DNA of 16,423 nt from Spirochaetota bacterium (lineage in GTDB: Bacteria; Spirochaetota; Spirochaetia; Treponematales; Treponemataceae): NCBI GenBank assembly GCA_022704725.1, contig JAKJFV010000009.1, positions 1-16,423 on the forward strand, given 5' to 3'. Shown here piece after piece: positions 1 through 6,372 of this stretch. The number at the start of each line of letters is the position of its first letter. Positions within the stretch are counted from its first letter, which is position 1. The position numbers and the translations under genes were made by a program. The notes under the pieces are model-generated. The model searched no databases. It saw only the letters and a list, made by a program, of their open reading frames with translations, and had not been told where the DNA came from.

Positions 1-261
1 ACAAGCTATGTAACCGGTCACGGTACGGTGAACCCGCAGAATCCTCATCACCGGCCGTCAGAAGCTCTTCATAAGACTATGAGAGGGATGCTTGTTGGAG
101 GTCCCAACAGCTCGCTTCAGGATCCTTATGCAAAGGCAGTCCTTATAAATGAGGCACCTGCAAAACGCTATGTAGATCATGAACAGAGTTATTCGACAAA
201 TGAAATCTGCATCTACTGGAACTCGCCCTTAGTCTACCTCATGGCCGCAACAATGAAATAA
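1..261 (+). CDS. Glycoside hydrolase family 9 endoglucanase, C-terminal end (5' end outside window)
   Basis: The first 86 codons are open from base 1 to a TAA and encode the end of a GH9 catalytic (alpha/alpha)6 barrel, an inverting beta-1,4-glucanase acting on cellulose. Both family signatures are visible. The first is SYVTGHGTVNPQNPHHR (residues 2-18 of the fragment), carrying the conserved PHHR substrate-binding segment. The second is YVDHEQSYSTNE followed by WNS near the end, carrying the conserved Asp and the Glu that serves as the general acid. The protein stops about 15 residues after this motif, so no carbohydrate-binding module or dockerin follows. A Cys replaces the usual small residue after the catalytic Glu. 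The true start lies upstream of the window; the GTG at 28 is internal. A GH9 enzyme suggests a plant-fibre habitat. Family assignment is firm, exact substrate is not. Confidence 0.9.
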   Translation, partial: TSYVTGHGTVNPQNPHHRPSEALHKTMRGMLVGGPNSSLQDPYAKAVLINEAPAKRYVDHEQSYSTNEICIYWNSPLVYLMAATMK

Positions 262-265
262 AACA

Positions 266-328
266 AGGGGTGGAAAACCAACTTTTGCGACGCGTAGTTT
301 TTCCAACGCAGCTTTGCTGCGTACCCCT
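266..328. repeat. Three-way-junction inverted repeat
   Basis: An outer stem AGGGGT (266-271) pairs with ACCCCT (323-328). Directly inside it sit two further stems with almost no unpaired bases between them: GGAAAA (272-277) with TTTTCC (299-304), and ACGCAGC (306-312) with GCTGCGT (316-322) around a TTT loop. The nesting is seen directly. A second CCCC at 333-336 offers an alternative partner for GGGG. It may be a copy of a repetitive extragenic element or a structured 3' UTR of the cellulase message. Confidence 0.55.
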
Positions 329-456
329 ATAACCCCATAAGAATATTGGGCACATTGATTAGTATCGGTGCTGCGCCGGCTCGCACCTCATCCTTGCGAC
401 GCTTTAAATTAATGTTGTGATTTACAGTAAAGCTTGGTTAGAAGTAACCACAAAAA

Positions 457-494
457 ACCCCGGTACTTCGTGCAGCACAGTACAATAGTTGGGG
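457..494. repeat. Interrupted hairpin, possible weak terminator
   Basis: CCCC at 458-461 pairs with GGGG at 491-494. Inside it GTACT (463-467) pairs with AGTAC (479-483), and GTG (470-472) pairs with CAC (476-478). It is preceded by an A run and followed by CTTTCTAGTTTT, so it could terminate on either strand, but the stem is interrupted and the T tract is poor. Confidence 0.35.
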
Positions 495-547
495 CTTTCT
501 AGTTTTCTTAACAAACCGTGTGTTCTGTGCCGCCGAAGGCGTCTGTG

Positions 548-590
548 AGAGCTTTAAGCTCTTAGGTGCTTAAAGCATCTGTGTTTTTTT
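548..590 (+). terminator. Probable rho-independent terminator downstream of the GH9 gene
   Basis: Two hairpins stand in tandem. AGAGCTT/AAGCTCT (548-562, one-base centre) is followed by AGGTGC/GCATCT (564-580, loop TTAAA, one G-T pair). The second leads into GTG and seven Ts (584-590). The hairpin plus U tract is classic for the plus strand, but it lies about 300 bases past the cellulase stop, so it would give a long structured 3' UTR. Confidence 0.45.
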
Positions 591-630
591 CTTAACTGAT
601 TATTTTGTTGAAATAAAAAAACCACAGATG
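576..630. repeat. Inverted repeat, CATCTGTG + T7 / A7 + CACAGATG
   Basis: CATCTGTG (576-583) followed by seven Ts is mirrored by seven As (615-621) and CACAGATG (623-630), with one extra C in the right arm and about 24 bases between arms. The left arm overlaps the terminator stem. A related ATCTGTGACCATCTG stands at 746-760. This could be a MITE-like or extragenic repeat end; no target duplication was identified. Confidence 0.45.
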
Positions 631-688
631 AACCGAAAAGTTTGAAGATTGGCAGGGATGCCACAGGAGCTGCTTTCATTGATTGACA

Positions 689-741
689 AGTTTTGCAAAG
701 CAAAACTCGAGAAGGTAAGAATACATGGAAGCATTCTTACC
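689..741. repeat. Two adjacent perfect hairpins beyond the helicase stop
   Basis: AGTTTTGC (689-696) pairs with GCAAAACT (700-707) around AAA. GGTAAGAAT (714-722) pairs with ATTCTTACC (733-741) around a 10-base loop. Read on the minus strand they lie 50-100 bases past the helicase stop and could end that message, though neither is followed by a strong T run on that strand. Confidence 0.5.
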
Positions 742-789
742 GGCTATCTGTGACCATCTGTTGTAATTTTTTTCCGATAAATCTGCGGA

Positions 790-1614
790 TTATTTGTTTA
801 CAGCATTTTTCTTATACAGCGAGGCATTACTGGTTCTCGGTTTTTCAGAAGAAAACCCGCGGCCTGCTGATGGAGAAGAACTTCTTCTGCTTCCGCTTCC
901 GCCGCTTGAGTAGCTCTTCTGAGCTCCGCCGTAACTTCCTCTTCTGCCGCCGCGTCTTGCATCAGATCCGCCTGAGCGGCCTTCAGAAGAACGGGGACGG
1001 GATCTGCCAAACGTTTCTGAATCTTTTGAATCAAGATGCATATGGGGCAGTGTGCTGTCGCGTTTTGCTTTTTCCAGTATATCCATACCTGCCTGATAGG
1101 GCAGACTTACTAAGGTAAAGTTTTGTGCTGTGTCGATGCGGTCAACCATTCTTGGCGGAATGCCTAAAAGACCGCTGAAGTAGGATGCTATCTCGCGGGC
1201 ATCGAAGCCGTCTTTCCGTCCAAGCTGAACGAAAATACGAACCTGTTTTCCCAAGGAGGCTTGAGCCTTCATCGAAGATATATCACCATAACGTGTCGGA
1301 TCCAGAGCGCGTCCGTAGCTTTGAGCTAAAACCGCTGCCAGTACCTCTGTTGCGTTACCTGAAGCGCATAATTCTTCTGCCATTGACAGGAAAGGTTCAG
1401 CAGCCGATACATCAGCTCCCTCACCTTCTTCCTGTCCATTGATACCTAAAGAAGTTTTCATTTCATCAAACAGTCTTTGTCTTTTAACGGCAAGTACCTG
1501 ATCAACTGAGGGAATGGTATCTTCCCGTAAATCGCCCAGTGTTGCTTTCTTAGAAAACTGTTTAAGATAATCGACTCTTCTTCTTTCTTCGGGTCTCACT
1601 AGAGTAAATGCCAA
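790..1614 (-). CDS. DEAD-box helicase, C-terminal fragment with DbpA-type RNA-binding domain and R/G/S-rich tail
   Basis: The frame is open from about 1660, and motif VI HRIGRTGR is encoded at 1630-1653. The nearest start codon in the frame is a TTG at 1614, which is internal to the helicase core and probably not used. After the core comes a helical linker, then a segment like the DbpA RNA-binding domain (RRM fold) starting at KQVRIFVQLGRKDG and running through ARIASYF-like, GIPPRMVDRID and FTLVSLPYQAG stretches. In DbpA-family helicases this domain targets structured RNA such as 23S rRNA; here that is only an expectation. The last 75 or so residues are rich in Arg, Gly and Ser (RGGRRGSYGG and similar), a disordered RNA-binding tail common in CsdA/RhlE-like helicases. 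The protein ends at TAA 792-790. Confidence 0.7.
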   Translation of the reverse strand: MAFTLVRPEERRRVDYLKQFSKKATLGDLREDTIPSVDQVLAVKRQRLFDEMKTSLGINGQEEGEGADVSAAEPFLSMAEELCASGNATEVLAAVLAQSYGRALDPTRYGDISSMKAQASLGKQVRIFVQLGRKDGFDAREIASYFSGLLGIPPRMVDRIDTAQNFTLVSLPYQAGMDILEKAKRDSTLPHMHLDSKDSETFGRSRPRSSEGRSGGSDARRGGRRGSYGGAQKSYSSGGSGSRRSSSPSAGRGFSSEKPRTSNASLYKKNAVNK

Positions 1615-2633
1615 GCCCTTTGCACCTGCCCGTCCTGTTCGTCCAATTCTGTGAACGTAGGGCCGTCGTAAGGCAGCGCATAATTTACTACATGAGTTAA
1701 TCCTTCAATATCTATGCCGCGTGCTGCAACATCAGTTGCAACCAATATTCGTGTTTTTTTGTTTCTAAACCGGTACAAGATCTTTTCACGCTGATTTTGT
1801 GCAATATCACCGTGGAGGGCAGCAGCCTCGTATCCGCGTTCATCAAGCTGACGTGAAATTGAATCCGCATCAGCCTTAGTCTGGGTAAAAACTAGTCCAT
1901 AAAAATCCGGAGAAATATCAATTAAGCGCACAAGTGCTTCAATTTTTTCGCTCTCACGGACAACCCAGTAACGTTGTTCTGTTAATAATGGCTCTTCGGG
2001 CCTTTCTTCCTCTTCAACAATTTCGTAGTCTCCCATAAACTTTGAGGCAATCTTTAGGATTTGGGGAGGCATTGTTGCAGAGAACAGCAATATTCTGCTT
2101 TTCGGGTTTGCCTTAGAAAAGATAAACTCAATATCATCAATAAAACCCATGTCGAGCATTTCATCAGCTTCATCAAGAATGAAATAAGAAATATTTTCAA
2201 GCTTTAAAGATCCTCGATCCAAGTGATCTTTTACACGCCCGGGAGTACCGACAACGATTTCTGTTCCGCGTTTTAATGCGCGTAACTGTTCGCTCATCGA
2301 TTGTCCGCCGTAAACAGAAGTTAAACGGGGGAATCTTCCGGTCGCTAACGACTCGATTTCTTTACAAACCTGCAAGGCTAATTCTCTTGTGGGAGTTAGA
2401 ACGAGGGCCTGTGGAAAGCCTGAGTCGCTTCTAATTTTCTGTACAAGGGGAAGCCCGAATGCAGCAGTTTTTCCCGTACCCGTTCGTGCTTTCGCAATAA
2501 CATTGGCGTCGCCGTCAATAAGACGGGGAATGGCTAATACCTGAATAGGTGACGGTGTTTCAAACCCTTTTGCCTCGATGGCCGCAAGGGTAGCGGAATC
2601 AAGACCAAGGTCTTCAAAAGAGATAGTTTCCAT
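1599..2633 (-). CDS. DEAD-box helicase, N-terminal fragment (RecA domain 1 and most of domain 2)
   Basis: As it stands this frame gives 344 residues. It has the Q motif (FEDLG at 6-10, PSPIQ at 27-31), Walker A ARTGTGKT (49-56, Lys55), PTREL (81-85), TPGR (130-133), DEAD (154-157), SAT (185-187), the domain 2 helix around LHGDIAQ (273-279) and ATDVAARGID (299-308, motif V). Residues after about 326 are out-of-frame read-through of the motif VI region, ending QRAWHLL. Without motif VI, which supplies the arginine finger contacting ATP, the fragment should not complete the ATPase cycle. No canonical -1 slippery heptamer is visible at the junction, so programmed frameshifting is not supported. 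All other motifs are intact, which points to a recent lesion or an artefact. Confidence 0.75.
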   Translation of the reverse strand: METISFEDLGLDSATLAAIEAKGFETPSPIQVLAIPRLIDGDANVIAKARTGTGKTAAFGLPLVQKIRSDSGFPQALVLTPTRELALQVCKEIESLATGRFPRLTSVYGGQSMSEQLRALKRGTEIVVGTPGRVKDHLDRGSLKLENISYFILDEADEMLDMGFIDDIEFIFSKANPKSRILLFSATMPPQILKIASKFMGDYEIVEEEERPEEPLLTEQRYWVVRESEKIEALVRLIDISPDFYGLVFTQTKADADSISRQLDERGYEAAALHGDIAQNQREKILYRFRNKKTRILVATDVAARGIDIEGLTHVVNYALPYDGPTFTELDEQDGQVQRAWHLL

Positions 2634-2639
2634 ACTGTT

Positions 2640-2645
2640 TCCTTT
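2640..2645 (-). promoter_or_regulatory. Ribosome binding site of the helicase
   Basis: On the minus strand AAAGGA stands 6 bases before the ATG at 2633-2631. This fixes the N-terminus METISFEDLG, where the Q motif begins at the expected distance from the start. Confidence 0.65.
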
Positions 2646-3018
2646 GCATGTTTTATGACATCGGAACCGCAGAAAACCTTAACCTAAAAAAACTGTGTGT
2701 GATTTTATTAGATGAACGGCTCAAGGCCGATTAATTAAAGGCGATACTAGATGTGCTTATCATGCATATAAATTGAGCTTAGACTATTCAAAGCTCCTAT
2801 ATTACTTCTAAAGCAATATATTTTCTTAGTTTCATATTACTAAAAATAAAAACTTTATGCAAGTGGTTTTCTGCATTATTTACGGTTTTTTACGGTTTTA
2901 TTGCAATTATTACTATTTTTACAAAAAATACCTTATGTTTCCGTCATTAATAAATTTTTTTATCTTTTTCATCCCCCAATAATGACAAAAAACAGCAGCT
3001 GCGGTCTATAAATAGAGT
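2646..3018. other. AT-rich divergent intergenic region
   Basis: This stretch separates the divergent helicase and 3019 genes. It contains a small hairpin CGGC/GCCG (2717-2729), two direct repeats of TTTACGGTTTT (2879-2889 and 2889-2899, a 10-base period), a GCAGCTGC palindrome (2995-3002) and the promoter for 3019. No open frame with a credible start and RBS was found. It leaves room for a long helicase leader, as known for cold-shock helicase mRNAs, but I could not place the minus-strand promoter. Confidence 0.5.
2982..3012 (+). promoter_or_regulatory. Sigma-70-type promoter abutting the start codon of the 3019 gene
   Basis: ATGACA (2982-2987, five of six with TTGACA) is followed after 19 bases by TATAAA (3007-3012, five of six with TATAAT). 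Six bases separate the -10 box from the ATG at 3019, so transcription would begin at or next to the start codon. No Shine-Dalgarno sequence precedes that ATG, which fits a leaderless message. The 19-base spacer is longer than optimal. Confidence 0.45.
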
Positions 3019-3660
3019 ATGAATAAATCGACAAGGATCAAAGAACAGCAAAAACCATTAAAATCTGCGTATGCAAAAAACAGTGCCTCAAAAAAGAAGC
3101 GTCATTGCAGGAGCATTACGGCATGCGTACTTAGTCTCATACTATTATGCTGTAAAAAATCCGTGTTTCACACTGATACATTCTTTATGACTATTCACCC
3201 GTCTGTATATCTTACCCAGGAAAACACCTCAGTATGGTTATGCGAATATGCAGACAATGAAGGACGAATAATTGAAATTCCAATTGATAATACACTCGCA
3301 GACATTGTTATTGAGGTTCCAATACACGCTATTTTTCCTGTACGTTTCCGCCTGAGGGACAGCGTGAGTGTTTTGGAACGCTGTTTAAATAATCAGCACT
3401 TCGGCATGATTGTTCCTTTTTCAGAAGAAATGCAGATTGCCGAAAGCGCCGCCTCCGATATTTTTTTCAAAGTGTTGACTTCTTCGTACAACAATCCTGA
3501 TCAGACAATGGGATTCTGCAGAACTTTCAACTGGCAGAGGCTTATTGACTATCTTCGTAAGTACGAGGATCCGTATGCTCTGGATCTTGATTCAGCCGCA
3601 GCAGATATTGCCCGGGGCACATTCACTTCAAAATCTCTCAAAACCGCTTGCCTTAAGTAA
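3019..3660 (+). CDS. Exported or membrane-anchored protein of unknown function
   Basis: I do not recognise this 213-residue protein. The first 31 residues are strongly basic (many Lys/Arg), followed by a hydrophobic stretch SITACVLSLILLCC (32-45) and KK. This may be an uncleaved membrane anchor or a long signal peptide. LLCC is at best a degenerate spirochaete lipobox, so lipidation at Cys44 or Cys45 is possible but unproven. The rest (about 48-213) is mixed alpha/beta, soluble-looking and presumably outside the cytoplasm. The start has no RBS but sits just behind a promoter. The 3685 lipoprotein begins 24 bases after its stop and the 4887 barrel follows, so the three probably form one envelope-related unit. 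A shorter start at Met57 would remove the hydrophobic segment and seems less likely. Confidence 0.6.
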   Translation: MNKSTRIKEQQKPLKSAYAKNSASKKKRHCRSITACVLSLILLCCKKSVFHTDTFFMTIHPSVYLTQENTSVWLCEYADNEGRIIEIPIDNTLADIVIEVPIHAIFPVRFRLRDSVSVLERCLNNQHFGMIVPFSEEMQIAESAASDIFFKVLTSSYNNPDQTMGFCRTFNWQRLIDYLRKYEDPYALDLDSAAADIARGTFTSKSLKTACLK

Positions 3661-3684
3661 TAAGTCACAGTACACTGATATTTG

Positions 3685-4866
3685 ATGAAACTGCGTATTA
3701 TTTTACTAATATTTGTTACGAGTATATTCTTCTTTTCCTGCAGTATACCGGGCAAAAGAAGCACCCCGACTCAAACAGCCCGACAACAGCAAACTCAGCC
3801 GGTCCAACAGCAGACTGCACAAAAGGCCCTTTCCCATGCATGGTTTTATTTTTCGGGCTCATCTTTTTTCCAGATTGATGTTCCTAACAATGCACCTCAA
3901 ATATTGAAAAAACCGTGGACCGAGTCGGTTAGAATATCGAGCTCTCTTTCAATTAAAAATGAGTCAAAAGATTATGATGTTTACTTCACCGTAAACAGAG
4001 CGGGTTTACTTATAGCAAAACCTTCTCTCCCTAAAAAGGCAGTACTTGCAGGAGATTCACAGCTTTTTTCAAAACTGACAGCAGGCTCTCTTGTTTGTGT
4101 TGACGGATTCCCTGTCTTTCACACCTATAAGAACTCATTTTTCAGCGGTAAAGATAAAACCATCGAAAACCTCCCCTTTTTAGTACAGTTTCATCCGGGA
4201 ACATCAATTTTTCTTCCTTTACTTTATACCAGAGACCTCAAGATCATGAATGATGCTCAGGTAACGGATGTTCAATATACAGCAGGGGTTTGGGTGGCAT
4301 CTTTAAAAACCGAAACCAATGATAAAACAAAATTTGACTACGTAAACTTTTTTTCCTATGAGCCTCTTGTACAATTCAGCCCTGCAAAGCGGAATATTGT
4401 ACTTGAAACAAAAAAATTGTCTGTCGGAGAATATAGAAAACTGCTTACGCCTTCCTCTTTTACCTCTGCTCCAGCACGTTTGAAAGAACTGTATAAAAGA
4501 TTACCCGCAGGCTTTCCCTTTTACACCTCTGTTACGCTTCCAAATGGAGGCTCAGCAGTTACTTATTTGAGCGGTTCGGCTGAAAATGACAAAACATTCC
4601 CCTCTCAGGCTCTGCTCTCAGATACCTTTTCCCTCGCGGTATTTTCTGACGGTACCTGTTTTTTCGCAGGAGCCCTTCCTAATAATCACATTCTTTCAAA
4701 CGGCGAGCCTGTTGCATTCAGACTGCCCAAACTTCCAATAAACTTTACTTATGGAAATATCGGAGTGAGCGGTACAAATCTCTATGTTTCATGGGAAGAA
4801 GGAACGTTCTATGAAACCGGCAGAAGCGGTTTTTTGACTGTTGACCTGAAAGAGATCTTATACTAA
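3685..4866 (+). CDS. Lipoprotein of unknown function with Q/T-rich linker
   Basis: The protein is 393 residues from the ATG at 3685; a TTG immediately before it adds one residue and is less likely. Residues 1-19 are a lipoprotein signal: basic start MKLR, a hydrophobic core, and FFSC with Cys19 as the lipidation site, a spirochaete-style relaxed lipobox. Residues about 26-48 form a Gln/Thr-rich, probably flexible linker. The remainder is rich in aromatic and beta-prone segments with repeated short strands, suggesting a beta-propeller or beta-sandwich fold, but I recognise no family motif. It is probably anchored in the periplasm or at the surface. No clear RBS is present. TTGCCT (3648-3653) and TACACT (3671-3676), 17 bases apart, could form a weak promoter, or the gene is read from the 3019 promoter. 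It is followed by the barrel protein at 4887. Confidence 0.7.
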   Translation: MKLRIILLIFVTSIFFFSCSIPGKRSTPTQTARQQQTQPVQQQTAQKALSHAWFYFSGSSFFQIDVPNNAPQILKKPWTESVRISSSLSIKNESKDYDVYFTVNRAGLLIAKPSLPKKAVLAGDSQLFSKLTAGSLVCVDGFPVFHTYKNSFFSGKDKTIENLPFLVQFHPGTSIFLPLLYTRDLKIMNDAQVTDVQYTAGVWVASLKTETNDKTKFDYVNFFSYEPLVQFSPAKRNIVLETKKLSVGEYRKLLTPSSFTSAPARLKELYKRLPAGFPFYTSVTLPNGGSAVTYLSGSAENDKTFPSQALLSDTFSLAVFSDGTCFFAGALPNNHILSNGEPVAFRLPKLPINFTYGNIGVSGTNLYVSWEEGTFYETGRSGFLTVDLKEILY

Positions 4867-4886
4867 CATGAATTAAGAGGTATTCT

Positions 4887-5645
4887 ATGCGTAAGAGCAT
4901 TTTTGTAATCCTCCTGTTTTTCTTACTATGGCAGCCGAATCTTCAGGAATTTAATAACTCTTCTATTGTAAAAATGAGCATCCAGGAGAGTCATGTACCG
5001 GAAGAAGAAAGCGCCGGACAGGAACCTAATTCAGAAATTGAAGATTCATCAGTATTGCCTCAGGGATTTGTCTTTATAACAGCAGGGCCTCAATTGTTTT
5101 ACAATGCAGAAGGTCTTAATACCGCGCCTTCGCCCGTGTCTTTTTCAATAGGAACAGGGGGAAACATTCCTCTCCTACAAAAATACATTTCTTTCTCTCC
5201 GTATTTAAAAGGTTGGGCTTCCTACTATATTTGGTATAATGATAAAGCTGTCCCGGGAACCATAGAAAAACGGACATCCTATACACTTCATGCCCTCCTC
5301 GACATTCCGGTTATATTCCACCTCCCGGTAAAAACCTCAATTTTTTCACTCGGTCTGGGAATCTCTATTCTTGCGCGTTATGGATTTGCAGTATCGGTTC
5401 TTCCCGAAGAAGAGAAACCGGATATAAAAAAAATGAATACCTACTATTGGCAAAAAATGCGCTTTTTATACCCATGCCTCATTCTTTCCTGGGATTATAT
5501 GCTTGATAACGGTACAAGCTTCGGTTTTGAAGTACGGGGGCATTATCCGGTTTCTAGTGCAATTGATGAAGTACCATCTCCACTGCAGGCGGGTCTATTA
5601 TCTGTTTCCGGACGCTTTTTCTTTCCCCGTATCTGGAATCAATAA
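4887..5645 (+). CDS. Probable outer-membrane beta-barrel protein
   Basis: The protein has 252 residues. Residues 1-20 look like a signal peptide (MRKS, then a run of Ile/Leu/Phe), followed by an acidic, Glu/Ser-rich stretch to about residue 55. From GFVFITAGPQLFYNAEG onward the sequence alternates hydrophobic/aromatic and polar residues with turns, as in small 8-10 strand outer-membrane barrels: FSPYLKGWASYYIWYN, SLGLGISILARYGFAV, GTSFGFEVRGHYPV, and LLSVSGRFFFPRIW near the end. The C-terminus ends in WNQ rather than the usual terminal Phe. An AGAGG RBS lies 7 bases before the ATG, and the gap from the preceding lipoprotein is 20 bases, so the two are very probably co-transcribed. Function is unknown; pairing with a lipoprotein would suit an envelope assembly or transport partner, but that is inference. 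Confidence 0.65.
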   Translation: MRKSIFVILLFFLLWQPNLQEFNNSSIVKMSIQESHVPEEESAGQEPNSEIEDSSVLPQGFVFITAGPQLFYNAEGLNTAPSPVSFSIGTGGNIPLLQKYISFSPYLKGWASYYIWYNDKAVPGTIEKRTSYTLHALLDIPVIFHLPVKTSIFSLGLGISILARYGFAVSVLPEEEKPDIKKMNTYYWQKMRFLYPCLILSWDYMLDNGTSFGFEVRGHYPVSSAIDEVPSPLQAGLLSVSGRFFFPRIWNQ

Positions 5646-5688
5646 TGTTACTAAAAATATGCTAATCCGGGAATATTTTAAAACAAAA

Positions 5689-5723
5689 AAAGCCTGAACA
5701 AGCTTTCTGCTCATTCAGGCTTT
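5689..5723. terminator. Bidirectional rho-independent terminator
   Basis: AAAGCCTGAA (5689-5698) pairs perfectly with TTCAGGCTTT (5714-5723), with a short inner AGC/GCT stem in the loop. The A run on the left and Ts on the right make it work on both strands. It lies between the converging stops of the barrel gene (5645) and the lipoprotein gene (5739). Confidence 0.88.
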
Positions 5724-5738
5724 GCCGGTATGTACTAT

Positions 5739-6299
5739 TTATTTGTTTTCCTGCTCGTACTGAAGCTGCCGGAAGGCTTCCTGCGCTTTAAACTCTGCAA
5801 AAGCAGCACTTTCATTACGCTGATACGACTGCATCTGATTAGCAAGATTTTCGGCTGCCTGATTAACATCGTAAGACATCAACACGTAAACTCCGCCGTC
5901 CTCATCTTCCCAGGAATCTTCGATGGTAGCACCGGAAATTGAAACCTGAGCAGTCTGCTTGGAAATTTCTTCCATGTACTCAATTAATTCTCTCTGTTCA
6001 CCAATTCCGGCATCCTGTGTATAGGTTTTTAACACAGTGTTAACATCAGTCTGTACCCAGAATGCAATCTTGATTCGTGCATCTGCTTCTGCTTTTTTTA
6101 AAGAAGTTGCATAGTTGGACATTTTGCCGTAACCCACTTCAAAATGGAGATCTCTATCTTTTTTACCCATCTGGCGGACCCAGTCAGGTCTTGTTACACC
6201 TTCTGCTCCGACCACTTTTTTACCTGTACTCTTTGAAGCGCAGCTAAAAACCAACATTACTGACAAAATTATCATTACTAAAGTCAATGCTCTTTTCAT
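5739..6299 (-). CDS. LPP20-like lipoprotein
   Basis: The protein is 186 residues from the ATG at 6299, chosen because AGGAGG stands 5 bases upstream (6305-6310 on the minus strand); an earlier in-frame ATG would add eight residues and lacks an RBS. The lipoprotein signal runs MKRALTLVMI to VFSC, with Cys20 lipidated. The mature part opens with RPDWV, then a strand with a G-Y-G pattern (FEVGYGKMSNYATSLKKAE), a helix of A-x-x-DAR-x-K-I, and later SGATIEDSWEDEDGGVYVL. This arrangement is typical of LPP20/DUF4384-like lipoproteins of Gram-negative and spirochaete envelopes. Molecular function in this family is poorly defined, often linked to envelope or surface structures. The C-terminal 40 residues are Gln/Ala/Glu-rich and probably helical. 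It is monocistronic, with its own promoter upstream and a shared terminator downstream. Confidence 0.75.
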   Translation of the reverse strand: MKRALTLVMIILSVMLVFSCASKSTGKKVVGAEGVTRPDWVRQMGKKDRDLHFEVGYGKMSNYATSLKKAEADARIKIAFWVQTDVNTVLKTYTQDAGIGEQRELIEYMEEISKQTAQVSISGATIEDSWEDEDGGVYVLMSYDVNQAAENLANQMQSYQRNESAAFAEFKAQEAFRQLQYEQENK

Positions 6300-6327
6300 A
6301 ACATCCTCCTGAAAATTCATCACATTA

Positions 6328-6336
6328 TGTATAACA
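6328..6336 (-). promoter_or_regulatory. Extended -10 promoter element of the LPP20-like lipoprotein
   Basis: On the minus strand TG-T-TATACA occupies 6336-6328, giving an expected transcription start near 6321, about 11 bases before the AGGAGG RBS. GTGACA (6359-6354) is a possible -35 box, but the 20-base gap is long, so the extended -10 would have to compensate. Confidence 0.35.
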
Positions 6337-6372
6337 CATACCGGTTAAAAATATGTCACTTTTAAAACAAGT

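Larger units (their letters stand above)
262..789. other. Gene-free, palindrome-rich intergenic region
   Basis: This 528-base gap between the cellulase stop and the helicase stop has no convincing reading frame. It holds at least eight separate inverted repeats: a three-way-junction fold at 266-328, and hairpins at 367-387, 436-449, 457-494, 548-562, 564-580, 650-663, 689-707 and 714-741. A longer T-tract/A-tract inverted repeat spans 576-630. The density resembles repetitive extragenic elements more than a single terminator. Copy number elsewhere in the genome cannot be judged from this window. Confidence 0.6.
790..2633 (-). pseudogene. DEAD-box RNA helicase (DeaD/CsdA type), frameshifted before motif VI
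   Basis: Two overlapping minus-strand frames together make one helicase of about 614 residues. The upstream frame runs from the ATG at 2633 through all motifs up to motif V and PYDGP, then goes out of frame and stops at 1599. The downstream frame, open from about 1660 to 790, carries YVHRIGRTGR (motif VI, 1630-1659) and the rest of the protein. Relatives have a D-x-x-x-Y-V-H spacing here, so the simplest account is loss of four bases at 1656-1660, for example one unit of a TACGTACG tandem. A single missing base would also restore frame with one residue fewer. It could be a real inactivating mutation, phase variation or a sequencing or assembly error. RBS AAAGGA (2640-2645 on the minus strand) sits 6 bases before the ATG. 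Enzymes of this type unwind structured RNA in ribosome assembly, mRNA decay and cold adaptation. Confidence 0.85.

Noticed and set aside
798..1034. 78-residue minus-strand frame rich in Ala and Glu
   Set aside because: Alternative frame of the helicase tail; repetitive composition explains its openness.
693..1118. 141-residue plus-strand frame overlapping the helicase tail
   Set aside because: It is antisense to the R/G/S-rich end of the helicase, has no RBS or recognisable motif, and arises from biased codons on the other strand.
1655..1665. Programmed ribosomal frameshift in the helicase
   Set aside because: No X-XXY-YYZ slippery heptamer and no obvious downstream pseudoknot; a small deletion or sequence error explains the junction better.
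5503..5942. Small plus-strand frames around the barrel gene end and the lipoprotein
   Set aside because: They overlap real genes in other frames and cross the strong terminator; no supporting signals.
6300..6323. Earlier ATG (MMNFQEDV) for the LPP20-like lipoprotein
   Set aside because: AGGAGG lies inside that extension and is correctly spaced for the ATG at 6299, where the signal peptide begins.
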